Source: Phoronis australis
Lineage: Eukaryota; Phoronida; Phoronidae
Assembly: GCA_002633005.1 (NCBI GenBank)
Contig: NMRA01000137.1
Location: 434,001 to 498,000, forward strand
Length of the DNA: 64,000 bases
Direction: 5' to 3'
The notes below the pieces were generated by a model that saw only the letters and a program-made list of their open reading frames with translations, was not told the DNA's origin and ran no database searches. Shown in pieces: positions 14,241-41,037 of the stretch. The position numbers and the translations under genes were made by a program. Each line of letters starts with the position of its first letter. The stretch's first letter is position 1.

Positions 14241-14940
14241 CGACTTCTCGTAAACGACTCAATATACAACTTCACTATCACTGTCTATACACAACCATTG
14301 TCGTTTGCGTTTCTTATACGACTTTTAGGTTGAAAAATCACGTCGAACACCTGTCTACCCAATATGAATGGCCAAAAAAATCACGTATGTCGGAACATCT
14401 ATTTACCCACTCCGATTATCCAAAAAGCACTCTTTGTCGTTGTTCTGTGCCTTTGTGGATTTACGCTAAATTGTCAAGCTACTTTCTTAAAAACTGAGCC
14501 TTATGCGTTTGCGTAGCTTTTAAAAAACAGAAATTCTCCGAAAGAGATATGAGTAGCTGTTTTAATTCGTTAACCAGTAAGGCGAAAGTTTCAAAAGGAG
14601 TCGTACGCGGACTCAACCAATTGTTTTACTTTTCGACGTATATTAATAAGAAGCCTTCTGCCAAAAAAGGATATCTAGAGCAGGACGTATAGGTCCGTAA
14701 TGTTTCAGAACAGGCTCATGACCTCTGTTTGTCAGGGCAGGGAGAGTTTCAGCCGCGGAAGCAGTCAGGTCGTCAGAGGAATTCCAGTCGGTTTATTGCA
14801 CCGATTTGTATTCAAGTAACACATGACAACATTGTGTAAATTCGACCATGGGAAAATGATAAATAGAGAGGTAAATAAAAAATACGTTCATCCACTTGAT
14901 GAAATTGATGAAATACAATATCAACACAGTGGGATATATA
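14241..14940. other. No gene recognised
   Basis: Non-coding sequence; nothing supported. Confidence 0.5.
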
Positions 14941-14950
14941 TACTGTATAT

Positions 14951-15057
14951 ATGTGTGTGTGTGTGTGTGTGTGCATATATATTTCACTTGTGATAAAAGA
15001 TATGTGANNNNNNNNNNNNNNNNNNNNNNNNNNGTGTGTGTGTGTGTGTGTGTGTGT
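14951..15057 (+). repeat. (GT)n microsatellites flanking an assembly gap
   Basis: GT runs lie at 14951-14972 and 15034-15057 on both sides of 26 N at 15008-15033. The gap probably reflects assembly trouble in the simple repeat. Confidence 0.9.
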
Positions 15058-15097
15058 ACAGGATGGACCACTCAAACAAATGACGTCAATGGCATAT

Positions 15098-15165
15098 CCC
15101 ATATATATATATATATAGGATATACTATACTATACTGACTTCATTCGTTTGAGTGGTCTATACTA

Positions 15166-15208
<43 letters not shown>

Positions 15209-15297
15209 TGTATATATTCTGTATATATAGATACATGCATACATACATATATACATTAATACATACATACATATCTGTATATATATATATATATATG
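15098..15297 (+). repeat. (TA)n/(TACA)n microsatellite
   Basis: Long alternating TA runs with TACA/TATG variants directly precede the tandem ~870-bp units. Open frames rich in Ile/Tyr over it are artefacts. Confidence 0.9.
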
Positions 15298-15381
15298 TTT
15301 TGCACCACAATATTAGCCTCGAATGGCAGATACAACCGTGTAATAACCCATAAAGTTATCTCACTAGTGAGATGACATTTT

Positions 15382-15464
15382 GGCGGGAAACCGGAGCCGG
15401 ATTCGAACCCGGGCCTCAACAGTTGCGAGTCGCCGACTTTACCACTACACCACTCAGCGGCTGA
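15382..15464 (-). repeat. tRNA-derived SINE segment
   Basis: On the minus strand there is an A-box-like TGGTGTAGTGGTAAAG (complement of ~15437-15452) and a canonical B box GGTTCGAATCC (complement of ~15399-15409) at tRNA spacing. It sits inside a repeated unit and has a sister copy at 16241-16324, so it is the pol III promoter head of a SINE-like sequence rather than a tRNA gene. Confidence 0.7.
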
Positions 15465-15989
15465 CGTCATCGAGCGTGAATACTTAAATGAGCACGCGCA
15501 ACAATCGCCTGTTCAGCAAAGGGCATTGCACTGACAATTATACACTATGAAAAATAAGACGCATAATTTCCATAAAAACGATATTTTAATTCAGTGAAAT
15601 TTTTCTCTCGTGTTCTCTCACTTATAAATCACCGATCTCCAATTTGAATGCAAGTGTCGTGTGGTCGGGATCCTTTGACTTGAGCATTATAGTCAGTTAC
15701 TAGTGGTATCCTACTTTAGCAGACGATATATTCCCAGTCGAAGCTTAGCGTGATAAAATGTGTAGTAAGCTATAACAGTTGCTAAACCTTAATTTATAGA
15801 TTCACTTTATTTCTATTTTGTTTTGTTTTTCAATTCGTTGTGAGTAAAAGCATTATTTTACAAAAGTATCTCGGCTTTCTTAAAAGGTCACGACCTCTGA
15901 CCCCGGACTTCTGACATAGAAAGTAGTTACAAAACCGAGGCGAGTCGAGAAAGGTAGATCGATTCATTGCAATGTTTCTCGTTCAGTAT

Positions 15990-16168
15990 GTGGTATAAAT
16001 AGATTATTACATGTTCTCAGTCGTTATCCCCCTTATCTAGAGCCCTCGTGGATTTTGTAGAATTATCACCCTTGGGGCTTATGCCCCTCGGGCGATAATT
16101 CTCCAAAATCCACTCGGGCTCTAGATAACGGGGGATAACGTAATAATGTAATAATCTTTATACCACAA
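15990..16168. repeat. Large palindrome (foldback) in copy 2
   Basis: The core 16022-16140 folds into arms of ~57 bp (CGTTATCCCCC, TTATCTAGAGCCC, GTGGATTTTG, AGAATTATC pairing with the far arm) around a short loop near TTATG. Outside the core, TGGTATAAATAGATTATTAC on the left pairs with the sequence near 16145-16165, extending the palindrome to ~179 nt. Confidence 0.85.
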
Positions 16169-16240
16169 TATCAGCGTCAAATGGCAGATAAAACCGTTAA
16201 GTTAAAGTTAAAGTTATCTCACTAGTGAGCTAACGAGTTG

Positions 16241-16324
16241 GCGGGAAACCGATGACGGAGTCGAACCCGGGACCTTGGTATTGCTGATCGCCGACTTTAA
16301 CCACTACACCACGCAGCGACTGAC
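16241..16324 (-). repeat. tRNA-derived SINE segment
   Basis: Minus-strand B box GGGTTCGACTC (complement of ~16258-16268) and an A-box-like GGTGTAGTGGTTAAAG. Sister of the segment at 15382-15464. Confidence 0.65.
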
Positions 16325-16862
16325 GCCATCAAGAGTGAAAATAGAATACTTAAATGAGCACGCGCACTAATCGCATGTTCAACAAACCGCATTGTACTTA
16401 TACGGTACGAAAAGTAAGACACATAATTTCCATAAAAATGATATCTTAATTCAGTGAAATTTTTCTCTCATGTCCTCTTACTTGTAAATCACCGAAATCC
16501 AGTTTGAATGCGGGTATCGTGTCGTGAGGTTCTTTGACTTGAGAACTATATTCAGTTACCAGTGGTAACCTATTTTAGCAGACGATAATTTCCCGGTCGA
16601 AGCTTAGCGTGTAAAAAACGTGTTTTAAGCTATAATAGTTGCTTAACCTTAATTTAGAGATTCACTTCATTTCTATTTTGTTTAACTTTCCAATTGGTTT
16701 TGAGTACATGTATAAGCATTATTTGACAAAAATAGCTCGGCTTTTCTTAAAAGTTCAGGACCTCCGACCCCGGGCCTCTGACATAGAAAGTAGTTACAAA
16801 GCCGAGGCGAGTCGAGAAAGGTAGATCGATTCATTGCAATGTTTCTCGTTTAGTATTTGGTA

Positions 16863-17030
16863 TAAATAGATTATTATATGTTCTCAGTCGTTATCCCCCT
16901 TATCTAGAGCTCTAGTGCGGATTTTGCAAAATTATCACCCTCGGGGCTGACGCCCCTCGGGCGATAATTCTCCAAAATCCACTCGGGCTCTAGATAACGG
17001 GGGATAACGACTTCGCCATGTAATAATCTA
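16863..17030. repeat. Large palindrome (foldback) in copy 3
   Basis: The core 16889-17009 has the same arms as copy 2. Outer arms ATAGATTATTA(C/T)ATG extend it to about 168 nt. The loop GGGGCTGACGCCCC differs from the loop of copy 2 yet still pairs. Confidence 0.85.
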
Positions 17031-17518
17031 TATGTACATATATATATCATTGAATTTTTTACGCAAAAATGTTTCATATTCATTACGCCACATCTTAAAT
17101 TTCAATTGTCATATAGTGTTTGATTTTAATTTATTTCTCTTTCTGTTGACAAATGACGTTATTATATCCGAAAATGTCAGTTGGTCCATTCTTGTTGTTT
17201 TATTTACCTACTTATATATAAGATTGTAAGGTATAACGTTAAGGTGGTCAAACCTTGCGATAGATAGACTGTAGTTATTTATTATCAGAATATAACGTCC
17301 CATCACTTTGTCAGAAAAAACAACAAGATCACTTTGTATACCAACATGGCCGAAAAGTAATTAGGCAAGAAATAATAGGCTACACCATCATTTGCTATGT
17401 TAATAATGACGCATTTCGGCTAAAGATTTTGGAATCGCTATTGATCAGTCAAGAAAAATCTGTGTTGAATGAACAGCTCATAGGTGTGTACCGCACACTT
17501 GCTCTATTTCGATAGGCT
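17031..17518. other. No gene recognised
   Basis: Non-coding sequence right of the palindrome; nothing supported. Confidence 0.5.
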
Positions 17519-17690
17519 GTGGGCTTCCTACATGGGGGGCGCACTATAGGGGGCTGGGGGGGAGGCAATAATCCCCACTTTTTCAGTGCTCCGGCGCCCA
17601 TGGTCTATGGGCCGTGCACAACAGGGGGGCTGGGGGCTGGGGCTATAGCCCCACCCCACTTTTTTTCAGTGCTGCGCCGCCATTGTCCTA
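17519..17690 (+). repeat. G-rich tandem duplication
   Basis: Two diverged units share a GGGGGCTGGGGG block, then CCCCAC, a T run and CAGTGCT, at about 17550-17592 and 17622-17674. It looks like part of a degraded G-rich transposon end. Confidence 0.5.
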
Positions 17691-20600
17691 CTTTGTGTTG
17701 CATTCACACTTCCTGCTTGTATGTCCCTCTTCCCGCTGTCACCTGTTTATTTTGCTTTTCATATGTTCATTCTACTTATTATTACGTGATGATGAGACGT
17801 GCAGTCTCGAAATATAGCTAGTGTTTTAATTTGTTTGCTGGTTATGTCTGTCGGTGTTTTGCTACATAGCTGAACACCTGAAGAAAGGAGATTGTTTCTA
17901 CACTACGAGCGACTGTATATCAAGCTGTCAAACCAAAAGTTTAGTCGTGTTTTCAACGAAGTTTGTCACGGTTAACGATGGGCTGCTTCCGATCTATGCT
18001 GTTTATATGTAATAAGAATATATACATTCAGTGAAGACTACCATAAAGCACCATAATAGAACAGAACAGGGAAAATGTCATAAAGTGTCTTCAAGCAATT
18101 AGGATTACATTATTGCCATTCTAAAAAATATTTGTGTCACATGTGCTCACAATAACTGAGAGTGTAAGTAATTACAGTGAGAACAATTAGTAATGACCGC
18201 AATACGCGTGAGTCGCTGTAGTATTTGTAAGACGAAGATGTTGGCTAATTTCTCACGGGTATTTTATTAACGCCTTTGATGCGCAATCTGCTTATTGAAG
18301 CGTAGTTCTTATTGGCCATTATTAACGGAGGTCTTGGCAGTGTAGACAGTAACGAAGTCGAAAGCGATCTATACTAAATCCAGTATTGAAACGAAGTTCC
18401 TACAAATTAACTGAGCTCGATTTCGTTGAAATTGTGGGCAACTAGTATTACAGTGATCAGGCGCTGACAGGTACTGAATGCTTGCTCAAGACGCAGCAAT
18501 GTTGTTATAAATATTGGCTTCCATTGTGATTACTGGGATTTCACAACGGGAAATGTGTGTTAGAACCAAGGCGACAAAACTGAATGAACTAACCCGTTGT
18601 TTCAATGTCGTTGTATTTGCTATCCTTGGCCTGGGCCGTCAGGTCATCTTTGGTTCACTTGAGGCAAACAGCTCGATCTCGTACTGCGCTAGCTCTTGTG
18701 TTTGACTGTGTTTCTGGGATCGTCGCATTGTTCAGTGTTACTAGAAAATTTTGCCTGCAACAGCCTATCCAATGATTTACGCACGTGAATGGTAATCAGC
18801 CAAACAATTAACGTGCCTTGACTTGCGGTCTGTCATCTATTGGTTGGTTCAATAAATGTAAAAAATCTGTCTACTGAATCCGAGTCGGGATGAAGCGGAA
18901 ATTACTTTCGCGCTCTCATTATTCTAGAGAGTGGCTATATGAAAAGTTCGCTATTATACATCTCCTTCAATGAACACTCGGTCTGGCCCTTTCCTAGGCA
19001 ATGCGCCCAATACACAACTTAGACGGCCTTGGCTGAATTTAAGTTCAACATTCCGTCGACTCCAGCTGAACTTATTTTCGAAAGTGTCCGTTGCACCTCC
19101 CAGTACAGTTTGTTTGTTACCCACGCACTCCTTAGACGAACGCTGTTACTACGCATTTGCACCGCAGCAATTTCCGAAATTTAATTTTTTGCTTCAACTC
19201 ATTCTTACTAAAGAGTCTTCCTCCGAAATGTAAGTTTTATGCTACTTGTATCACAACTAAAAGAATTAACTTATTTTATCTGTAGTACTGCACTTTCCCG
19301 GCAATCATTGCATGACACGAACTGATAACATTTTTATGACTAAAATGCCGGCCATGTGTACTGTCACAATGTTCCCTTCGAATACTGAAGTGCACAAATG
19401 GCACTCACTGGCTGTAAGAATCTGAAACGGCTTCACATCTTGACGGAATACATGACGGTTTTCAGGAAGCGGGTGTTGTCCATGGCAACGAAATTGCCTC
19501 TCTGGTCATATACTATGGCACTGTGAACAATCAGTCTTCGAAAAATGCTCGTAAAGTGTACGCAGGTGGGATCCATGTAGATGTATGATATTGCAGTGAC
19601 GCAATGACAAGATAAACCACACTACACGTGGGAAGCAAAATGGGCATTCTTGCTTATGCTACTGGGCTGGGTTTCATGAAACTTCAAAGTTATCCGCTGG
19701 ATAAGTTTGATTGTTGCATGACGTCAGGTGCTCTGTTCAACAATAACAAAGTGGCGCCTGATAATGCGACGTCATTGTTGCTATACGGCGTATAACTTAT
19801 GCAACTGTGTCCTGGTCTATTACCAGTTTTGAATAGCTCTGAGCTTGTTTCTTCAATATCAGGTTATGTATCTAGTTCATTCAATGCCCGTTTCAAAACG
19901 TACAGGGTACAAGGATCTGCTTCGGTACTAGCTCCAACAAACACACACAAGGCTAGCTTGGTACCGCTTGCGCCAAGTTTTTAAGTAACACGGCCTCTTT
20001 GTGAAATCTGCCACTACAAATAGATTTCACGTTGTGGTAGGATGCAAATTAGAAATGCCATAACCTAACAACATGTACATAAGCAACTTATTACAGTTTT
20101 CTATTTAAAATGAATACTACAAGGAAGTAAACCTGCTGGGAAAGAATGCATCATTTTGTATTATTCAAGACAGGCGGACATCCGTCACCGAACCAACTTT
20201 AATACAGAACGGACTTTAATCTTCTAATGCTTACGCTTTAATTAATTTACTTTTAGCGAGAAATATGCAATGTGCAAAATTCCAAGATTAAAATGCAATT
20301 TGTTTTAATAAGTCATAAGTGCAATTAAGTGTGAACTCAATACTTCGGTCTATGTAAATTTAATAAATCTACTTTGCCTCATACATATCTGGCAATTTCA
20401 AATAGTGGGTATGACATTAACAGTGATATACTGACCTGTGAAGTGTGGAATTAAAGCGAGGATTATTAGCGTTAACTTTACACGAATCCCTGCACTGCAG
20501 CAATTCAAAATTAGAATCCATCCACTAAATCAATATTCATTCGCAACGCCAACACCAAACACTGACTGTGTCAAGCACCTTGCCGTAATTACCTATCAAA

Positions 20601-22424
20601 CGTGATATTCTGTCGACTTGCTTCTTACGTATTTCTATTTTTGCAATTAATAGCTGTCCAAGGTGCAGGCAAGCTTCACTCGCTTTCATTCACTTCAGTT
20701 GGAACCAAGAAATGCGGCTAATCGCAAATCACTTGACTCCAGCTCTTTTTCATTGGGTATCATTGGACCAAACGTTTACCGCAGTTGTTGTATGTATTGC
20801 ATTGTTTTGTTTTGTTTTGCTATATTTATTCATTATATTCATTGTTTCAACCACACAGTACTTAGTCACATGTGTTGGACTTACCATTCTGACCATGACT
20901 ATGTGGCTGAAAACACTGACACGGACCATTGCTAGGTGTAGCTTTACATTCCGATATAAGGCCATTGAATCGTTGCTTTTTAAAATGTTCCCTGAAAAAA
21001 AAAACGTTAAAACACGGAGTAATGCATTATGATTCCCTAATGGAGGTGAATGCAGACCCAAGACCCACGCCCCCTGTTGGGCAGTTTACGACACTTTCTA
21101 TTGTTCCATGCGTCGTGAATGGCAATTAACATGCAAAATATAACCAGGGATCTACGTTTTAATAAAGGTAACGTCATAAACGGTTGCTCTGCCCTTTAAA
21201 ACATTTATTTTCATCGCTTAATTCATGTACACTGGGCAATGGCGGAGTTGGTAATCAGATCTTAGGCTGTCGTGTTAGCAAGCATTAGATTGTGAATTCT
21301 CACACAGTCTTTGGATATGACCATGAGAATAGAGAAAGTTTTCTAGATCATTGGAATTAAAGATCCTCCTACTGATTTGCTTCTAAGTTTAGGTTAGCAT
21401 AGTATTGAGTTGGCTTGAAAAGTCTGGTGAATTCAAGCCTTCGAGGTATGTCCATGCAATTGTGGAATAAAGCATATCCCATCTCTCGCCACATTCGTTC
21501 TGCTTCTTTTGGTTCACTTTTGTTGAACATTTTTGATAATGTTGAAAACATTTTGGAGGAGTTCTTTAATTAGAAAACTTTCAGGAAGTGGTGCGTACTG
21601 ATCACGTGGGACCGGTGACGTATCGCCGCCGGAAAGTACGCGTTCGAAGCAGATGGTGTTGCAGGAAAGCATGTTTGGTTTCGTGGAAAGACAACTTCAC
21701 AGTGCATGTATTACACGTGATTTTACGCTTTCTTTTCTCGCTGACATGGTGAATGACATGTTGGAGATTAAAAATCAATTTTTATTTAGTTTTGGAAAGG
21801 CTTGAGTCTTCTTGTGTGTCTTTAAGTAACCTTTTTTGTAATGATCAATGTTTAAGACCAATTTCAATGAATTACACTGATGCAGATTTTTTTAACAATT
21901 TAAAGTTGGCCTCGACTAATTTCGTACAAAATTGATCCATTGAAAAGGGTCCTAAAGAATGTTGTTAACGTTATAAACATAAGTCATGTTTCAAAAACAG
22001 TGAACATACACTTTATAAATCAGTTTTTGCGACTCTCGTTTCTCACTACATATTTTCTTCAAGCTGATTTTTTCATTATAGGATAAAAAATATAGGATGT
22101 ACACCTAATCATCAAGAATTTCCCGCTGAACACATTCATGTAATACATCTATTTGTTCAATTTGGAGGTATAAGGAACTAAACCAGGACGTCCTTTTGGA
22201 GTAGCCTGGCACATCAATTTCAAATCTTACAAATAAAACTTTGACTCAACGCAAAGACCCATACGTCTCAATCCAAGAAAACTTTTTTTTTTCATGACCT
22301 TGACAATGTTGACGTCATTTTGTTTTAATAGTCAGGATGTGTCTGCGGAAGTTTTGCTTTGGTTTTAAAGCGCTTGGACTGACTTACCTTTCAAGTTATT
22401 CTGTAAAAAAACTTAAGCCCAGGC
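17691..22424. other. No gene recognised
   Basis: I found no exon with family similarity. A 106-codon open frame at 20712-21032 on the plus strand contains two hydrophobic stretches but matches nothing I know. The missing N-terminal receptor exon was looked for here and not found. Confidence 0.45.
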
Positions 22425-22680
22425 AATGCTCATCCAAACACAACACTAAATATTTCAAACTTAACTGAAGTTAATATGATTTTCAGGTTATTGATTTTGG
22501 TGGTGCACCACCATCTAAAATGGCCGCCATAGTGAGTGTCAGATGTCTCACGTATTATGGGTACGCAACTGTCGTCAAAAGTAAGATGATTTTCGCGAAA
22601 ATCCAGCTCAATTTTCGAAAGACCTTTTAAAGAATTAGTGAAAAAACGCAAACACAAACAGTGCTGGAGTTACGAAATGT
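22425..22680 (-). repeat. Dispersed repeat, inverted partner of 5900-6165
   Basis: The reverse complement matches 5900-6165 including the 14-bp palindrome GGTGGTGCACCACC. Here the palindrome is separated from the GGCGGCC block by an extra ATTTTAGAT. Confidence 0.75.
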
Positions 22681-37116
<14,436 letters not shown>

Positions 37117-38735
37117 CAACTCAGTTCCCAGGCTTTCCAACGTTCCAACTTTTTTAATTTAAGGAGTTTTCCACATTATCCATACATGTGCTTTTTCATA
37201 TTTTTAATTCACAAATCAGAAACATCACATACAGTAAAGGCATCGTATGAGAGTGAATGTCTCATTTTAGGTATTCACAGAAAGTATATGTACACTGTCG
37301 GCTATTTCACAACAGCGTCATTTCCGTTTATCAGGAAGGACACTCAAGGCACATTTTTGTAAAACTGTTACTTGTAAATCTCAACATTTACTGTAGTCCA
37401 AGTTATTGCTATAATGGTAAAAGACCTTGAATTGTGTTGATTCCACGTCTTAATCGTAAAAGTTGTTGCATGAAGCTGTTTCGGAACAGTGCGACTACAC
37501 CTGCATTGGTTTTAAGCTGCAGCTAAATATGATGGCCTAAAGTGTCCGGACTACACTTGAACCATACCGCACTAACTTACCAAAACTTTGATCATGTTTT
37601 CGCCCCGTGCACTGAATATCAAAGAGTTTGAGTTGGATCAATCTCTTTTGCATGTGCCATACCTACAGGTGTCTGTGTACAAACATTGCTCAAAAACTGA
37701 AATAGTCGTCATGTCTTCTTCCAAAACTAGTTAGAGTATTGGGGACACGCATTGCTTTAGTAATACAATTGGAGTGCTGGCTTCAGTTCACTTCTACCAT
37801 GTTCTCATCAATAAAGGAACAATTTGTATCGACAAAGCACTTGCAGATCTCCAAAAAGCTCAATATAGTTTTAGTTTTTGACCGTGTCGTTTACTTTCTG
37901 GGAGGCCAGCTTCTCTCAGTGTTAGATGTCAATGAAATTACTTAAGGAGGACTGTTCTAGTTTTATTATTTGTTTTACTTTTGTTAGATTTTTGTGGAAA
38001 AGATATCCTATTTTTCACATTTTCATTTAAAGTTGCTAAAGTTACACTTAATGGCAGCTGCTCATCATCACCATCATCGTCATCATCGCTCTCGTGGTCT
38101 TCTCCTTCAAGCGTTGTCGTCGTCATTATTGTAGTTATAACCACAGCAACAGTTACTGTCGTGGATTTCATCCCCACTGTCTCCATCCACATCCACTGCG
38201 TCTTCTCCATCTTCTTCATTTTCTCATCATTATCGTCATCCTCACCACCAATACCATTCTATTTTATCGTCATCAACGCCTCCACTTGGTATTTTCTGTA
38301 CACCATTGACAGAATTGTTACTTAAATCTGCCTATTATTACTACAAAATGTTTTGAAAATTATTAATTATTGCGGTGTAAATTTGTTTCTTGGCTAATCT
38401 ATATACTATACATTTACGTTGTGTGCACTCAGTTGAGGTGCATTGGGACTGTGTAATAAACAGGTATCCAAACCTGATGTTGTTTTGAATACATGAACAC
38501 GCAGAAAACATATCTATCATCAGGCTACATGTACTGAGCACGTTGCGGGTGGGTCATGGGCTTTTAAAGCTCATTCTGTGACCGTTGTTGAGGGAGGCAT
38601 TTGTGTTTTGGTGCTTTCGACGTCACAAACTGTTGTATTTCATTAAAATAAAACGTATGTATGTTTAAATTTTCACATTTCCATGAAATATGACATTTAA
38701 ATTTGACTAACTCCTAAAAGATGAAAATAAAGATT
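37117..38735 (+). other. Receptor 3' region with candidate poly(A) signals
   Basis: No coding signal. AATAAA hexamers occur at about 37810, 38647 and 38726; which one ends the transcript cannot be told from the sequence. Confidence 0.4.
38060..38290 (+). repeat. CAT/CAC/TCA-rich low-complexity tract
   Basis: Imperfect CATCATCACCATCATCG-type repeats, resembling the tract at 13880-14240. Open frames over it on both strands are artefacts of composition. Confidence 0.8.
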
Positions 38736-40921
38736 CAGTATTTTTATTATATTTCATGCCTTCAATTTGACATTTATCAAGTGTTACTTGGCAAAGTGTA
38801 AGCAGTTTTATTTCACAAAATTGCGATTTCAAGAGAAAAACCAGTCATACTGACTTATCAAAGCAGATAGGAACTGACACTTGCTGTTTTGATCAACCAA
38901 ACAATATCCTCAAATTTTAGAATGGTTGGATTCATCGCAAAGTTGATTTGACTTTGTTTTAAAGATTTTTTTTCAAAAATAAGACTTGATTGCAGTGCCA
39001 GTGAAGAGGTCGCCCCGAATCTCCAGTATTTGTGTTTTCACATCCCACTGCTGCTCAGACGACAATCCCTCAGCCTGGAAATTCCGAGTCGAGGTTAAGT
39101 TGCAACAGAACACAAAAACGGGGACATATCGAGCATGGAAAGAAGCAACATACAGCGCCACCTGTCCTTAAATAACGTTATAGTAAGAGTGTAAAACATA
39201 TTATTTACAAAATCGTGCAACTTAAAAGACGGAGACTTTTCGAATGTAAAGTGCTTGAAGGACTGGTGTATTTAGCCACACAGGAAAATGAAATAGTTGT
39301 CTCCTGATATTGTCACAGAATGAAGACTGGAGCTACAGGACATCGCCTATAACTTTTAATTCAGATTGCTGAACCCGTATTAGGTGAACAAGACGGCTGT
39401 TAAACCGAAACAAATTATGAGCTTTGAACTGATAAATAAAATCACCCAAGTTGCACGCCAATCCTTGCATTCCAGTAACAAACGCAGGAAATTTTAAATG
39501 GGTTGTCGCAAAAGTATTATCCGCAGTTAGAGAACGCAATGGTACGCACTTTGTTCCGTGTTTTTGTATCCGGATCACAGGTCATGATTTATTCCAATAC
39601 ATAACGTACAAATTAGGTTTAACTTAAATTTCGGCCGCCTTATTTGCCAAGCTCGGGCATTTACAATTATGAAAGTGGTCTTGAGAGTAAAAACCAAAGC
39701 CAAGGTTTGAAAAACTTCGTGAACATCGGCAAAAATGCGTACTAATTAGCTAAGATACGAAGGATTTTGGTGCTGCGCACAACAGAAACGGCAAAAAGTA
39801 AACCTTATTCACGTGGTCGCTATTTTCGTAGTGAGCCTCTGATGCAATGGACACATGACTATAACGAGACACGCGAAAAATCACGCTCTGCGCCGTGATT
39901 AAGCGCAAAATGCAGTTTCCTAAAAACCTAAAAAGAAGGTCACTTTTAAAATGGCGGCTGTACATCTAGCAAATACGCAATTCTAGTATTGACTGACATG
40001 TACGACTTGCTAACTTCAAAAATTGGCTTCCCTTGCGAGATCAAAGATCCGCCAGCGAAAACTCGATGACCACCTTCATTTGTGAACTGCAAATTACTAT
40101 ACAATATACCTGTACACAAATAAATGAAATAACAAATGACTTCAGATGAATTGAGTAACAAAAGGACAGCTGTGTAAGGCAAACATATTAAAATGACGTA
40201 AAAGGGTACGTAGTTGGATGGACGTTACTTCAAATATACAGTAAAATTGTCTCTCGTTATTTGTTTCTACCTGAGGTCCAGAAATAGTTAATTTCAAATA
40301 CAATGGCACTAAAAACAACACGATTTGCGGCACGATGAAGAGGTTCTCACAACAGTAACCTCGTACATGATTATTCTTCCTTTTAAAACTATTGTTAAAA
40401 TAAAGCGTAAATAGAAATACATGTTGCTGTATAGATGGAAGATAAGACATAAACTGTCGATAGCTTTTCCTTTTCACATCTTGTCTCAAGGCTTCTTTTC
40501 ATGCGCGCACCCAACCTAAAAATGGGGGGCTCGAAATTTTGAAAATGTGGACCTTTTACAAAAAAACGGTGTTGTTCAGAACTACGAATTGTGCATTCGC
40601 CGAATTTTTGTAGTTCCTGTCTTTTAAGTGGACTTTTGTCTCGTTCGTTTTCTACTTTTTCGGGCTTTTTGTTTCTCTGAGGTGGACGTTTTTGCCCACT
40701 TCGCCTAATGTGGGGCTCGTTCGTGCACCCAGGCCCTCCTGGGTGCGCACATGAGGCCTTTCTCGGATCACAGGTTGCTTGTAAAGTATTACTCCTGAGA
40801 AACCATCGACGCCACGTTGTTCACCTTGGACATGTAAACCTTTTCTCATTAGTCCAGGATTAAAGGCCTGACATCAAATTCAGAACTGACTGGCACGGCG
40901 CTCCTGTTATTTTGACCGACG
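38736..40921. other. Intergenic region between convergent genes
   Basis: No recognised gene. Possible minus-strand exons are discussed as a finding (39946-40271 and near 39000); no family similarity supports them. Confidence 0.45.
40504..40750 (+). mobile_element. Possible short MITE
   Basis: CGCGCACCCA at the left and TGGGTGCGCAC at the right are inverted, and the element is flanked by ATG on both sides (40501-40503 and 40751-40753), a possible 3-bp target duplication. GGGGCTCG near 40530 recurs near 40712. The short TIR makes this tentative. Confidence 0.35.
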
Positions 40922-41037
40922 TCACAGTATTGACTCTCTCGCGGAATCTGCGTTCAGACCGTTCTGGAGCATTTCCGTGTATTCTTCTTGGCTCTCGGAT
41001 CTGCGCTCGAGAGCAGTTACCAGCTTTTTCAATAACT
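40922..41037 (-). CDS. Aquaporin exon 6: cytoplasmic C-terminus
   Basis: 116 nt with GTTTCAG acceptor; it continues phase 1 from exon 5 and ends in TGA. It encodes LLKKLVTALERRSESQEEYT through ARESIL, a charged, probably helical tail with no family motif. Its assignment rests on splice phase and adjacency. Confidence 0.8.

Larger units (their letters stand above)
15298..16168 (+). repeat. ~870-bp composite repeat unit (copy 2)
   Basis: The unit runs from CACCACAATATTAGC through a minus-strand tRNA-like segment, then a body shared with window bases 1-358, into a large palindrome. Copy 3 follows directly at 16158, so the two are in tandem and overlap at the palindrome edge. No protein-coding potential seen. 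Confidence 0.8.
16158..17030 (+). repeat. ~870-bp composite repeat unit (copy 3)
   Basis: Same order as copy 2: ACCACAATATCAGCGTC start, minus-strand tRNA-like segment, shared body from 16541, terminal palindrome. It contains small insertions relative to copy 2, such as duplicated GTTAAAGTTAAAG near 16200. Confidence 0.8.

Noticed and set aside
15141-15470. Ile/Tyr-rich open frames on both strands
   Set aside because: Translations of a TA microsatellite and of SINE sequence.
20712-21032. 106-codon open frame with two possible membrane helices
   Set aside because: Hydrophobic runs come from T-rich sequence; no homologue known to me and no supporting signals.
21238-21305. tRNA-like stretch with GGAGTTGGTAATCAG
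   Set aside because: No B box and no cloverleaf pairing.
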